64,000 nucleotides of DNA from Candidula unifasciata (Eukaryota; Mollusca; Gastropoda; Stylommatophora; Geomitridae), in NCBI GenBank assembly GCA_905116865.2, contig CAJHNH020001152.1, positions 131,064 to 195,063 on the forward strand, in the 5' to 3' direction. Each line of letters opens with the position of its first letter. Position 1 is the stretch's first letter. The translations under genes and the position numbers were made by a program. The notes below the pieces were generated by a model, which was given only the letters and a program-made list of their open reading frames with translations, ran no database searches and was not told the origin of the DNA. Shown here piece after piece: positions 1-11,520 of this stretch.

Positions 1-189
1 TCCCATCTTCGTTGTATTTTTTAGTCCAACGACAGAGCCTTCCACTGCAGCACATTCAGTAGCCTTTCTGTCATCATCTCCTCTGCTTGTACTAGTTCTG
101 CCGTTGTTCTCTTCCGCAGTGCGCGTAGATGACCTGCCTGGCCTAGTGGTCTCACCATTAGATCTTTGAGATACTTTTTCAGCTTCCAT
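1..189 (-). other. Open frame running off the left edge, unidentified
   Basis: A minus-strand frame opens at an ATG (189-187) and stays open to the window edge, giving 63 hydrophilic residues rich in Ser, Thr, Arg and Glu (it starts MEAEKVSQRSNGE). It lies just past the RNase H end of the gypsy remnant, so it may be unrelated flanking DNA, the start of another element or host exon, or chance. I do not recognise the protein, and the composition gives no function. Confidence 0.15.
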
Positions 190-539
190 GTTGAGTTTCT
201 AGGGATATATAATGTGGCAGTCTCCCCTTACTTTCCACATCAAGGCGGCTGAGCATCTCAACCTTCAGCAATCTTTAAGAATGGATGGGTCAGTGGGTAC
301 CCTTCTCTGTGATGTTATTGTTAACAGCAGATAACACCACATGGTATCGGCTTATTCCGGTGGATACTCGGTCCCCAAAACTGCGTTAGCCACACTGAGG
401 TGTGTCTCTGTCCTCCACCACGAGGAGTTGCTGTTGGGATTTTTCCCTTCATCGAAACTTGAGGCCAGGGTGGAATTTCCCACGCTCTCTGGGTACTTTT
501 GGAGGAAGCGATGATGTGGCTCAACGTAATACCTGAGCG

Positions 540-1060
540 TTGGTAACTTAACTCGTATTCATTGCAGTAAGCGCTTGATGGTCTTGCTATATGTGGAAAT
601 ACACCAATATACACCGACGGCCTTTCTTTCCGACACGCTGAAACGAGACTCACTTGGTGTCGGCCTATTGCTATCAAACAGGCATGGGAGTAACTGTCCA
701 TTATATTTCTAGCTCAGTACTGGGGCCTCTCAGTCTGATGTTCGACGCATCTAGGGACAAATAGAAATCCACTGAGCGATTCGGTAGTCTTAAGAATGAA
801 TACTGTCTAAATGCCCTTTGTATGTGGTCCAGTGCTTTAGCACACGTCTGGTCCAAGTATACCAAGCGAGGCATCGTCTTTCGTGTCAGTTTCGACAAGA
901 CAGAAGTGATAGAGAAAACCGAGGGATGAATTTTAAAAATAAATTTCATAGACCCAGAAGCGCTCCAACATTCTTCTTAGATTTTGGTGTCAGAAAGTTC
1001 AGAATTGTAGGCACATTGTGGTTTTTCAATTGAAGAATACTGTCATCAACTATATGGCTA
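540..1060 (-). pseudogene. gypsy RNase H domain (pseudogene)
   Basis: The RNase H part of the pol above degrades the RNA strand of the RNA/DNA hybrid during reverse transcription. In two alternating frames I can follow the RT thumb to connection region (LTPKSKKNVGALLGL near 1000) and then the RNase H core. The first catalytic Asp lies in YLSLDASNI (about 745) and the catalytic Glu in SVSERKAVGVYW (about 620). A short open piece at 701-949 covers the middle. Frameshifts separate these blocks and the C-terminal half past about 540 is too worn to align. It follows RT directly, as in all gypsy pols. Confidence 0.65.
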
Positions 1061-1089
1061 AAGAAAGGCTATCTATACCATAGAAGGAC

Positions 1090-1890
1090 AAATCGTCAAG
1101 TCAGACTGATTTCGTCAAGGAGGGAGTTCAAAGAAGCAGGGTGATCTTTCAAATTGTCATGGAATAGTATAAAATCATCCAAGTTGTTAATCAAGTCAGA
1201 ACGTCTGAGAGCCAAACCTAACCAAATGAGTCAACCTGGCCGGAGCATTGGTGTCCAAATTTCATAAATCTGAACTGGAGTACACCAAGAGTGACTAAAA
1301 AGCTGTCAATTGGCTGTATTTCTCCACTAAAGGGATCTGCTAATATTCATTTGACAAATCTAGCCTCGTAAAAAAAAAAATCCTTGCCGTTGCCAACTTA
1401 TAACATATATACTCTATGTCTGGCATATTCTCTGCATCCATGACACTAATACAATTAGGCTTGCAGTAGTTTATTATACATATACGGATGGTTCCATCCT
1501 TCTTCCTCACTATTACCATAGAGAAAAACATATGGTCAGGTATATGGCTCCATAATACCTAGACGCAACATCTCTTCCAATTCCCTGTCCACCACATTTT
1601 CATAGTGCATTGGTACATTGTATGGTGGTAATTAGAAAGGTCGATCAACCACTAGCTTGGTTTGTATGAATAGCTTGACATGTCCTTCCCAGGATGTCTG
1701 TGAAAATCTCAGACAAACGATGCAAAGAGTCGTTGAAAACGACCCGCACACTCCAGAGGTATGGAGTTTGAAATCCCCACATCCCTCAAAGATATCTTAG
1801 GGGTCAAAGAAGGTAGAAACAGGCACGGATGACTCCTCCTGGGGATTTTCCCACGTTTCATTTACTACATGACAGAAACTTGTTTACATC
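1090..1890 (-). pseudogene. Ty3/gypsy reverse transcriptase (pseudogene)
   Basis: RNA-dependent DNA polymerase of the gypsy element. The clearest stretch (1340-1531) carries VRKKDGTIRICI, then PDIEYICYKL and FTRLDLSNEY, the fingers/palm blocks that precede and include the first catalytic Asp. Upstream at about 1750-1690 is a LSEIFTDILGRT segment typical of the gypsy RT leader. Downstream near 1180 the second catalytic box reads NLDDFILFHDN where family members have Y/FxDD. At least two frameshifts and several stops break it. It sits directly downstream of the integrase tail, which gives the unusual IN-RT order. Confidence 0.75.
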
Positions 1891-1969
1891 TGTGTTCGGA
1901 GTCAGACCCTCTTCAGTCGCAACATCAGTCATTTCCACCAGATGTTCAGGTCACGTTGTAAAACGTTTG

Positions 1970-2992
1970 AGCATATTATTATGATATATTTTTATGTGAC
2001 TTCCTTTGTCCACTAAATAATTTACTGAAGGTATCTTCTAGACCACCTTGAATGGGCTCTGCTAAGACGACATCAAACAATTCAAACTATCTTGGAGAAA
2101 TAAAAGGACTTCGTTAGAAGGCTTAAGAGCAATAGGCCTATGTCCCTTATTGACGTACTTGCATTGTCGAAACCATGCTTGCTACAAATTCCCTCTGGCG
2201 ATCTCGCAACTGGTGATAATTTTGTGGCTTAAGTCTGTTGAAAACTGTGTTTATGTCTGAGAGACGCCTTCTTTGTCCCAATTTGTCCAGATATCCTTGA
2301 TGATAGACATTAGACCTCTCAGCTACTCACCACATACGACCTCAAATAGTGAATATGCTGTAGTTTTCTGGGGGAACTTCCCTGTTGGCAAACAATACAG
2401 CAGGTAAATATTCCAATCGGTCGGGAACTCATCGGTGACCTTTTGCTCAAATAGCCTTTGAATGTTCATTAAAATCCTTGCCCACTCCATTCGTTTTTTA
2501 AATTAAATCTATCAGACAATACATGTTCAATTGACAACGGCTTGTCGAACGATTGCATCGTCTTGGAAATAAACTGAGGACCATAATCGTATAAAATCGT
2601 GTTCGGAAAACCCAGTCCAGAGACTATTTGCATTACGGTGTCCGCCACCGCCTCTATAGTAATGCTTTTCAGAGGAATCCCTTCAGGCCAACGCGTCGCA
2701 AGATCAACAAAGGTAAAATATATCTGTAACCTCTATAAGACATTACAGATAGAGGACCCACTATGTTATTTGCCACCTTCTCGACAAGACGAAAAGGTAA
2801 ATAAGTCTCCAAAATTGGCGCACCCTGTGCCGAATCTTTTCGCGCTATAATCTGGTATTCGCGACACGATTTGCAGAGTTTCCTAACGTCTGTGGAACAG
2901 TCATGCCTGCAAAATTGAGATAAAATGCCCCTGTATGTTTTGTCTACACCCAAATGACATACGAAGGGTGTGTCATGATGTGTCTTTAGCAC
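1970..2992 (-). pseudogene. Ty3/gypsy integrase with GPY/F-like tail (pseudogene)
   Basis: Inserts element cDNA into host DNA. Blocks in order: the zinc-binding His/Cys module ends in CKSC near 2860. The core starts at ILETYLPFRLVEKVANNIVGPL (2669-2992 frame), where the usual first catalytic Asp is Asn (VANNIVGP). A frameshift near 2690 leads into VDLATRWPEGIPLKS, and the second Asp lies in ILYDYGPQFIS (about 2565). A frame change near 2470 leads to a segment ending KTTAYSLFEVVCGE (about 2340). At about 2070-1980 a worn LMSS-QSPFKVV and KIYHNNMLKRF match the C-terminal GPY/F module. The expected third acidic residue is in a worn stretch. The gene is non-functional. Confidence 0.8.
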
Positions 2993-3280
2993 CTCTTTCC
3001 TGAATTTTGTTTAGGAATCACAAATTGTTTGTGAGTATGCTGCGCCGACTCGAAATGACGCATCAACAACCCATTTTTCAAGCAAGATTGACATTTACCA
3101 TTGTTAGTAATCTTTTAACCAAGCGTCCGTCCGTGTTATTTCCAAGCAAATTTTTAGCGTGTGGTCTGCACGCTGCGCTTCAGCAAATGACGGTGTAGAG
3201 TATGATATTGAACCCGTGACCGATGCATGTTCGTTCCCAACATTCTCAATCACCCCTGTCGCTGGGTGAAGTATTTCTGT

Positions 3281-3690
3281 CTATTTATCTGCTGCCTCTG
3301 TTGTAGTGTCGTTTTGCTGTTTTGCTTTTTTAACAACATTAGCAACTACATCATTCTCAAGGTACAAGCATTCAACCTGCTCTGGTGTGCAAGACCTAAC
3401 GCCAGGAACTCTACCCAGAATGATATCCGGCGAGCTACGATTCACAACACAGATCTCAGTAACCCCTGTGAAATAAAGACAACGAACCTTTACAATACCA
3501 AGAGGATGCCTTTTCAAGCTCCTCGGAATGTACGGCACTTTGCATATTGTCCTGTATAGGCAGATAAGGGTACAGAGTGCCTTGCAACGCCGATCAAATC
3601 AGCTCCAATGTTTCTTAATACCATGCAGCTCACCCTACCAATGTAATCAAAATGCGGTGACAATCCCCCTACCGTCGGCAAAGCAGAAAC
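3281..3690 (-). pseudogene. Retrotransposon aspartic protease region (pseudogene)
   Basis: Cleaves gag-pol in the intact family. The segment GRVSCMVLRNIGADLIGVA (about 3665-3600) corresponds to the strand carrying the catalytic D-[ST]-G-A motif, but reads N-I-G-A, so both key positions are changed. After a frame change the 3281-3538 frame gives VKVRCLYFTGVTEICVV and PDIILGRVPGVRS, the flap/C-terminal part (family form DLIIGxxPG). The copy is clearly dead. It sits upstream of the integrase, as expected for a PR-IN-RT-RH order. Confidence 0.65.
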
Positions 3691-3699
3691 AGCTGGGTA

Positions 3700-4510
3700 T
3701 GTGATGTTAGGTCGTACTCTTTCATGTGTTGCATTTTTGTGGTGTTACTTTAGTTAATGTCAACCCTCACCACCTCCATGCTATTGCTCTGCCTCGGTTA
3801 CAGTCTGCGAAGGTGCGAACCATTACATTCGTAACATTCTAGATTGTCCCGATGTTCTGGTCTCCTGACACGAATTGGGTACTCATCGTCGTCATGTTTC
3901 CTGCTTTGGTCTGGGCAGAGATCTGATCTATGAGGCCAGGAAGGACAATATCCACAATATCTGATTGTCTAATGTTTGTCTAATCCCGGATCTATCAGGT
4001 CGCCTCGACCGACCCTCTTTATGGGGCCCTCCGTCATCATATATCTTAACTCTTACCGAGGGAAGAGGGGGTGGGGGTCCTACATGAATCGACATCTGAA
4101 AGTCTTGAATGGTTAACTCGCTTGCATGACGTGGAGGCAAATGTCTCAGGGGATTTCTCCATGTGAAGTGCTCTTCATGCATGAGCACTCATGTCCTGTT
4201 CGCCTAGCCTTACCATCTCGTTGACAGAGGTGAGCTTCATCTCTTGGAAAATACACACCAAAGATAATATCTTGTCTTGAATTGTCAGATCTAACAGTGA
4301 TTATGCAACCCATTTATTTTTTCCAGTGTTGTCCATTGGGGGAGGGGGAGGGGGGGGGGCGTCCTTACAATGGCCACAAAACTGCAAAAACTCTCTTCCG
4401 TCGATAGAATAACATCTTCAAAAGGTCAGCAGTTAAATTCTGCGATTCCAGCAACTTCTGGCACACCATCGGAAACTATGTTCTGTCCTTCGGCGACAGG
4501 CTGGTTAAGG
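3700..4510 (-). pseudogene. gag C-terminal remnants
   Basis: Between the protease and the inserted LINE are short open pieces that look like retrotransposon gag. QKLLESQNLTADLLKML lies near 4400, and FQEMKLTSVNEMVRLGEQ near 4230 resembles the capsid C-terminal segment that precedes the zinc knuckle in molluscan and fish gypsy gags. The 3928-4188 frame is Arg/Pro-rich and could be the nucleocapsid linker. No complete CCHC knuckle survives. A G-rich run at 4338-4361 splits the region. The assignment rests mainly on position between gag start and protease. Confidence 0.4.
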
Positions 4511-4539
4511 CGGTCAACATCCTGTTATTAAATCCCTGA

Positions 4540-5180
4540 GATGAGATACCCACTGCATCTCATGTATCTCTTCTTCTTCTTCTTTTTCTTCTTCTTCTTT
4601 TTCTTCTTCACTTCCTCTTTTACCGCTGTGGGTGTCGAGGGAGATATAAGGTTCTGTCTCTAGCTCCTCTGCCTGCCTCGACCATAGGCACATCGTGCTG
4701 TTGTAGAGTTTCTCTGATGTTATCTTTCCATATTGTTCTTGGTCTACCTCGTGCTCTACGTCCTTCTTCTCTTTCCATGTATGTTTTGTATGGTATGGTG
4801 TCACAAGGCATTCTCTCTAAGTTGGCAAACTATTTCACCTGCTGTCTTCGTATGTAATTTATAATTGGTTCTGTGCCGACTTTTTCTCTTATGATCTCAT
4901 TCCTGATCTGATCTCTTATGGTCACTCCTACAGCCCTTCTCAGACATCTCATCTCCATGGTTACTAATTTTCTTTTATGGTTTATTGTGAGTGACCATGT
5001 CTGGCACTGGTAGCACAGAATTGGAATAAATATGCTTTGAATGAGATGTCTCCTTGTGCTGATTGGGATTGTCTTATGCCCAACGCATTGTCTCCTGAAA
5101 ACGTTGAAGAAAATCATGCAAAGAGTCGTTACACAATAGTAAAGGCAACCTTGGCTTGTACAAGCCACCACTTTTCTGAG
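4540..5180 (-). mobile_element. LINE 3' end inserted in gypsy gag, with GAA tail
   Basis: Two minus-strand frames (5171-4830 and 4811-4620) give the C-terminal tail of a non-LTR endonuclease/RT protein. First comes the post-RT segment ILCYQCQTWSLTINHKRKL with EMRCLRRAVGVTIRDQIRNE, then RRARGRPRTIWKDNIRETLQQ near the end. The ORF is followed on the minus strand by a purine tail of GAA repeats (about 4610-4565), a common LINE 3' tail. The same tail family recurs at 34735-35030. It interrupts the gag of the gypsy relic, so it probably inserted after it, though I cannot date the event. Confidence 0.7.
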
Positions 5181-5279
5181 ATTTGAATGTGATTACATAC
5201 CCATCCTGCCGTCTGCTTCTTTAAGTGCGATAGACTGATCTTTCTCAACCCTTGCAATATCCATCTCAGTAATGAAATT

Positions 5280-6059
5280 TAATTAGTGTTCTTTGTTGAA
5301 CAACTCAAGTTCTTTCTCCCTAAGCTGTTGCTGCTTATCACTGTTCTGCATGCTCTGCAGAAATTGTTTCCTTTTAAGAGCCGATTCACTTTCCTGAAGT
5401 AGCCTTTGAGTCCCTATCTTCATTTTCTCAAACCTAATTTTTGACTCTTCTTCTTCTTTAAATTGTTCCCTTTCTGCTTTAGCTAGCCTGAGTTTAGTTC
5501 TGTATTTTCTCTTTCCAGAGCAGTCAGCAGATGTGATTCACACTCAACTTGTTGCTTTACTGCTTTGGCCTTTTCTTTCTCTGTCTTGAGTATCTGAATT
5601 TAACTATGACTCTGCCTGGAGTTTTCTCTGCGCCCTCTCTAGAGCTCTGTCTTTTTAAAGGACACCTTCTCTTTCGCGGTCTTTTTCCTGAAGTTCTTGA
5701 GCTTCCTTAACCCTAGCCTCAGCGACAGAGATAAGATTAGCAAAGTCTTTTTCCTGAAGTTCTTGAGCTTCCTTAACCCTAGCCTCAGCGACAGAGATAA
5801 GATTAGCAAAGTCTTTTTCCTGAAGTTCTTGAGCTTCCTTAACCCTAGCCTCAGAGACAGAGATAAGATTAGCAAAGTCTTTTTCCTGAAGTTCTTGAGC
5901 TTCCTTAACCCTAGCCTCAGCGACAGAGATAAGATTAGCAAAGTCTTTTTCCTGAAGTTCTTGAGCTTCCTTAACCCTAGCCTCAGAGACAGAGATAAGA
6001 TTAGCAAAGTCTAAATTCATGAAATGACCCAACTCTGTGAATTCAACACAAGATGTCAT
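5280..6059 (-). pseudogene. Coiled-coil gag N-terminus with five 22-residue repeats
   Basis: The frame starting at 6059 (MTSCVEFTELGHF) runs into five tandem 22-residue units (nucleotides about 5685-6014, period 66 bp), each of the form NLISVxEARVKEAQELQEKD. Heptad-like spacing of Leu, Val and Ala among Glu/Lys predicts a coiled coil. Past a stop near 5652 the helical composition continues to about 5285 (KEEEESKIRFEKMK). Glu/Lys-rich helical N-termini are usual in gags of this gypsy group, and position and strand fit. The 66-bp units are nearly identical, so the array expanded or homogenised recently compared with the rest of the element. A host coiled-coil gene fragment is the alternative. 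Confidence 0.5.
5685..6014. repeat. 66-bp tandem repeat, 5 copies
   Basis: Five near-identical 66-bp units, differing mainly at an alternating cagcgacag / cagagacag position. The period is a multiple of three and keeps the minus-strand coiled-coil frame open. Confidence 0.95.
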
Positions 6060-6670
6060 ATCCCAATGTCAATTTTAACTTACGTACATATGTGTAAATA
6101 AACTTTATACGTTAACGAAACACATAAATATGTAATATTAACTAATCATACAACACACCAATCAATCCAATAAACATTTTTTTTAAAAACGAAGAGCAAT
6201 TTATTTATTTAAAAAAAAAAGAAAAAAAAAACATGGCAATTTGCCTGCCAAAAATAAATTACACTTAGAGATTACAAAACAAAATCACAAAGAATGGCGT
6301 CAAAAACAGACGCAGACACTAGAGTAAGAGAAATCGCAAAAGTCTAATACTATCAAAAGTATCCCACCAACTCCAGGCCACTTTTAGGCTATTCGATGCT
6401 GAATTCAGTACTCAACACACCATACCCTGTGCCATGGGATAATTTTTCTTCTGCGCGCACTTTCTGTTACTTGATTAATTCTAAAATATTAAATACGAAG
6501 TGACCCAGTACAGCACAAGTCACACTGACAACTCGGCCACTATAATTGGAACAAAGGCAGCAAATAACGTTGACCAACAACTAAATTACCTGATTTGTTT
6601 CTAAAAATAATTATGGTTGGTAGAAAAGTACAAATATAAGCGGCTTAGAGTCTGTCTTGAATAGCGCACC

Positions 6671-6678
6671 CTTTTATA
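6671..6678 (-). promoter_or_regulatory. Candidate TATA box of the gypsy 5' LTR
   Basis: The minus strand reads TATAAAAG here, about 610 bp upstream of the gag start at 6059 and on the same strand. That placement suits an LTR promoter, but LTR boundaries could not be fixed because no second LTR copy is in the window. Confidence 0.3.
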
Positions 6679-6759
6679 GTCAGCAATAAAAGAAAACTCA
6701 ATTTTTTTGTTTGCTTTTGTAAGTTTCAGGAAAAACAAATGCCAGTTGTGTGTCTGGTC

Positions 6760-8330
6760 TTATTTCACAACGAAGAAAACATGGATGCGTGTGCGTGTTA
6801 AGAGGGGGGGGGGGGTTGTTGGTCAGTGCATTGGGCTCTCAGCAGCCCTCTCTAATTTTAGAGAACACACAATGGCGGACCCTTAGCGCCACCATCCCCC
6901 TACTTTTTTCACAAACATGCCCACCTACCGTGTAAGCAAAGCATTTGGATGGTAGTTTCAGATCCTTTCAGTCCCTTTAAAAATGGAAACAGTGAGGCTC
7001 CCTTTTTTCATAAAGGAGCCTACCTTACAGTGTAGGCTAAAGAAATTGGGGAGGGGGGGGAATGGGGCTGGGCTCACATCCTTTTAGCCTCTTAATATTT
7101 TAAAACCCTGAGGGCCCCTTCCTCCTCATCCCTCCCCCCCCCCCCAACTCCCGCTCTTCTAAAAAATTACGAAATTACAAATTTCCTATAAATAAGCAAT
7201 TAATTATGTGGAAAAAGGGGGGGGGGGGTGAGAAAGCGCGCAGTCCTCTCAGACACACGCTACTAGGCAGGCGGGCCTTAGCCCACCTCTCCCCCCTACC
7301 CATTTTCTATAACTGTGTAAGGGACCTACCATGCTTCCTTTAACTATGCATAAAAATCATCGTTTAAAGTCAGTTTTATACATTCATTTTTGCTGTAAAT
7401 ATATAAGTACCTTATGAGTCATTGAACAAATATGCAATACTGTTATTGTTAATACTATTATTATTAATGTACAGAAGGGCACATACATGTGATGATATAC
7501 TAGGAAAAATATAATATGTACAAACAAATACTATTCAAACAAATGTCTATTGGGCATCAAGTGAGTCTATATAACACTTACATAATTACTTGGGTGTATG
7601 AGCCTAAGCATCCCTAAAATATTTGTGAAAAGGTGGGGGAAAGGGGGGGGGGTATGGTGCTGGGTCAGCTAGTATATACTTTTTTTTTCTGAGCTGATTT
7701 TATCAAAAACAGATTCTTCTGTTGTGCAGAGCTGTCGTCTTGCCTCCATAATAATCGATGACTTCAACGGTCGTAGGTAAAAGTAAAGTTGGTCTCGCCA
7801 CGCACTGCCCATATACACACTAGCTCACTTCTGACTGGTAGTTCCTGAACCTCTCATCTTGGCACAAGGTTACGGAGGTGTTCCGAAATGCTATTGATAT
7901 CGTGGGTTGTATTTTTCAGCACGCCAGCTATTTTAACACTCTAAAAACATGAAGAAACTGGTCCTAACACAGCGCCCTAGAGAGTGCTGCAACCTATGTC
8001 ACCAGCATTCTCTTTCTCTGAATGGAAACGCAAATTCAAGATATCACAAAAAGCAAACAACAGAGCGCGACACACCCGTAACCTTCAGGAAAGTCAACAA
8101 GCCCAGCAAACTTGTGAATGAAATGTGACCTACTCTTTTAGGGGAGACGTAATCCTAACCCTGTCATATCCCAGCCTATCTGCCAGCTTTAACTTTACTC
8201 AGTTGCTCATGCGCATGCTGTCTTTAGCAGTAATTACCGCAGGGCTGTCGATGTTCTATATCAGTCACAAACTGTCTTTCTGCACATTAGATCGTAAACA
8301 AGTGAGGTTTTAATAACCGTGCATTGCTTC
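6760..8330. other. No gene recognised; G/C homopolymer runs
   Basis: I see no coding or element motif here. The stretch has several long G or C runs (about 6803-6814, 7049-7060, 7132-7144, 7217-7228, 7646-7653) and AT-rich filler. The short ORFs have no family resemblance. Confidence 0.6.
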
Positions 8331-11320
8331 TTCTTCTTCTTTGCTTCTGTTTCGTATGCTCAGATCAGACCATCAGGGGGTTGCCTCTATGGACTTGCAT
8401 GTCAGTAGCAGCTCCCCATAGCTTACTTTGCACACTTTGCTCTTGAGGCCAGCTGTCTTTTCGAAGTTGTAGGTAGAGTGGTCAGGTCTACATAATATGC
8501 TGAGATGTCTAACCGTGTGTTTGATATAAAAAAGGAAGAAGAGCTGATCATAATGGAACTTTGATGCACATATTTCGAATCAGCGAAAACCTCAAGGACC
8601 ATTTAAACACACCAGCGCTGTAGACAATGCTAGATTTATATGTTTGTATACTAACTGACACTCAGTGGGTGATGTGCCGGTCGTCTTTACTTTCCAGGAC
8701 TTTAAATGGCAACCACTTTAGATTAGGTCGAATAGACAGAAAATGATTTAACCCTGGAGCTCAAGACCATTGGGGCAGCAGGCCAGCGACCAGCCATTAA
8801 GGTACCGAAACTCCCGAGACGTCTAATAAACAGGGTGTGCATAATTACATTGCATCTTAGCTGCATGTTATGTTCGCACAGAAAACAGCCATCTGATCCA
8901 TTTAAAGCAATCGTTGGCTTATCTTCACGTCTTTGCATTATTTGGCTACGTGTTGCCTGCCAGTCCGAAAGTTTTGAGTTCTAATCTACATTGACATTTG
9001 ACTGTAAGGATTAATATATAATTGCCTGGTGGGATAAACATAGAAGGGGTGTCAGGACATGTCCGTTGAAGCCAACGCGACCATTGAGACTGACATTTTG
9101 TCGTTGAAAAAAAAAAAAAAAAAAAAGATCTATTATTATATGCTCTACGCACTTATTAATTGAAATTATTCCTGTTCCTTGATTATCTATAGGAAGGATA
9201 ATTATACACGTTTAAGTCCAGGCCATTTCACGTCCAGGCCATCCTAACTTTTAATTAAACCTGCCAGAAAAGCTTCATTATCGCAGCTAGATAATCTATA
9301 ATTAGGTGCTTAATATTATGAGCAATTACACAGAAGAAATGAACAAATGTAAGGGGGAAAAAAAGCTAGCGTGAAAGGTGAAAAAGATCAAACTAATTTA
9401 AGGATTCAGATGTAAAACAACAAGAGTGCACCTTGGACGCTAGGAACAGAATCGTACATCATCCCTGAATGATATTCTAACGTAGGAGGAAGTTTGAAGA
9501 AAAGACAATAAATTGCTGAATTTATAAAACTGGTGCAAAAATACAAGTCCAAGGGCATATAATTGACATCTGACAAATGTAACTCTGATCATGGCACAAG
9601 AGAAGAACAATCAATGCATAAGTTTCTGCGATTTGGTTGCCAATGGGAAACGCATGGCGGATTACCGTCATCTAAGTAGGTTTTGGGGAGATGTGCAGAC
9701 GTTACGCTTTCTAGATCAATATAGTTCCTTGTATTTCCAATACCCATTAATGCCCAACTTACTAATAACATGACATTGCAATTATATATTGCCTTTGTTT
9801 TCCTTCTGTCACATGTATAGAATTATGTCTACTTTAGATATTGCTGAGATTAAGATTCTTCATATTTCTTTATGGGACAACACAACCATTCTCGTCTCTG
9901 TGACTTCAATTCTAACTTGTAATCGATTCGTAAGAAGTTGAGAGCAACCAACAGATTGTTGTGTTTCTTTACCCGACGATAGACAGAGAATCACACACAA
10001 TGGAGAATGGCTACAGACATCGTACAGTATAGTCACTGCCAAGTAGATTTCCAGTAGGAAACTAAATTCTTTAAATTGCCCCCCAAAAAAGAAAAAAAAA
10101 AATTGCCATGAATTACCAATTTAAAAATCTTTGGAAGCTAAAATACATTTACTCGTTACTGAAGATGCATTGCGAAATGATACAAAATAGACAATCCTCT
10201 TCTAGACACATGCAAGTTTAAACAGATTACACGTAGACAGTCAACGTTGTTTGTTTCTGACATGCTATGACACCGAATATACTTAGGAACTTGACAGAGA
10301 CCTACAAGATTGATGCAAAAAGAGACAGGGATAGATGGAGTGATACGTGCAACATTGTCCTGATCCGCTATTCTGATGGTCGTATGCTATGTCACAAAAT
10401 TGCAGCATTTGTTTTAGGACAGCACATAAGGGAGTTGAATCATTTCTTCTCCTCAACTTATTACTTTTGAATGAGGGGTGGGGCTGGGGAAGGGGGGTGG
10501 ATCCCACTACATAAAGTCTGAGAAAAGAGAAGTGCAAAAGATTGAATATTTTTTAAGCTGATTGAAAATAATTCATCGTTTAAATCATAAACATCGGACT
10601 AACTTAGCATAAACAGGGATTAATCAGCACATTCAAAGCTACTGCATTCCTGAAAACAGACTTTTGGAGACATCTTTAATGGCTAATCTGTTTATGTAAG
10701 AGCGGTGAGAACAAACTTATGGCACCGGATTGTGTGATGAATTATCTTATGACTCAGGCTTAAAATCTTTGTATAACAATTGTCTCGTCATCAACTGACA
10801 TTGAGAAGATTATAAAAAATACTTTTTGAAACAATCTTTTCAGCTCAGACATTTTGAAATCGTCCTTACTTCGTTGTTTCAATGCATTAATGATTTGAAC
10901 ACCAATTTCTGAAAATGGATATTATTCATACGACCTCACTATCAAACAGATACATGAATTCGCCACAAAAGAACATGCTTAGTTATATTCTTGTTCAAGA
11001 ATTTGTCTACGAACGTTTATAGTTCACGTTTAATTTTAGTTACTTTCAAAATGTTTTAAATATTACTCAAGCAATACATGGTTTTTCAGGAAACATTTAA
11101 TCATGTTTAGTCTTGAAGATAATACTCTCCTTTCAAGTAGGGCAGGACCGTGTACCGCTACTATTCTTATCCATAATCTATAAAGGCATAATAAAGCTAT
11201 ATGAACCTTGCAAATATAAAAAGAAAGAGAACAGAACCACGGAGACATGCAAGTATTAAATTGTAGATCTCATTTCTACGCTTTCAAGTATACTGGGCAT
11301 ACAGAACTTAGCCTATCTTT
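8330..11320. other. No gene recognised
   Basis: Ordinary AT-rich intergenic or intronic sequence. A (TTC)n run at 8329-8342 may be the tail of an unrecognised minus-strand LINE, by analogy with other TTC/GAA runs in this window. An A-run of about 22 bases lies at 9104-9126. None of the short ORFs looks like a protein family. Confidence 0.5.
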
Positions 11321-11520
11321 TATAGAACAATCAGCACTTGGTGGCTGATATGGTCAACATAACACTGACCGCCTTTAATTTCTATGACGGTACCTGGTAC
11401 CCATTTAAGGCTGGGTCGAGTTTGCAACCAAGGTCATTTTTTTAACAAAGTCCAGCCCCGTCGCGGAGGCCACGACCTCCTGATCGGCAGGCGAGCGTCT
11501 ACACCACACCGGCTCTAAAA
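11320..11520 (-). repeat. SINE-like repeat, family C
   Basis: On the minus strand a tRNA-like head (a CGCTCGCCTGCCGATCAGGA segment, about 11500-11475) is followed by a body with an AAATGGGTACC motif (about 11405) and a GACCATATC end. The same order recurs at 18955-19200, 42690-42890, 43940-44170, 45775-45990 and 48180-48350. Diverged and non-coding. Confidence 0.55.

Larger units (their letters stand above)
320..6700 (-). mobile_element. Decayed Ty3/gypsy LTR retrotransposon with Gmr1-like pol order
   Basis: Reading the minus strand from high to low coordinates gives a coiled-coil gag start (6059-5280), gag remnants (about 4510-3700), protease (about 3690-3281), integrase (2992-1970), reverse transcriptase (about 1890-1090) and RNase H (about 1060-540). 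Each block is recognisable by family motifs but is cut by frameshifts and stops. Standard Ty3/gypsy elements place integrase after RNase H. Here the integrase tail (a GPY/F-like module) runs straight into the RT leader, which is the copia-like order known for Gmr1-type gypsy elements. A LINE tail interrupts gag at 4540-5180. A TATA box at 6678-6671 suggests the 5' LTR lies around 6.4-6.7 kb. No matching 3' LTR was seen, so it is probably beyond the left edge. The copy is old and inactive. Confidence 0.8.

Noticed and set aside
320..3690. Explaining the pol order by two separate nested gypsy copies
   Set aside because: Not fully excluded, but the integrase tail continues directly into the RT leader with the spacing of one polyprotein and similar decay, so a single Gmr1-like element is simpler.
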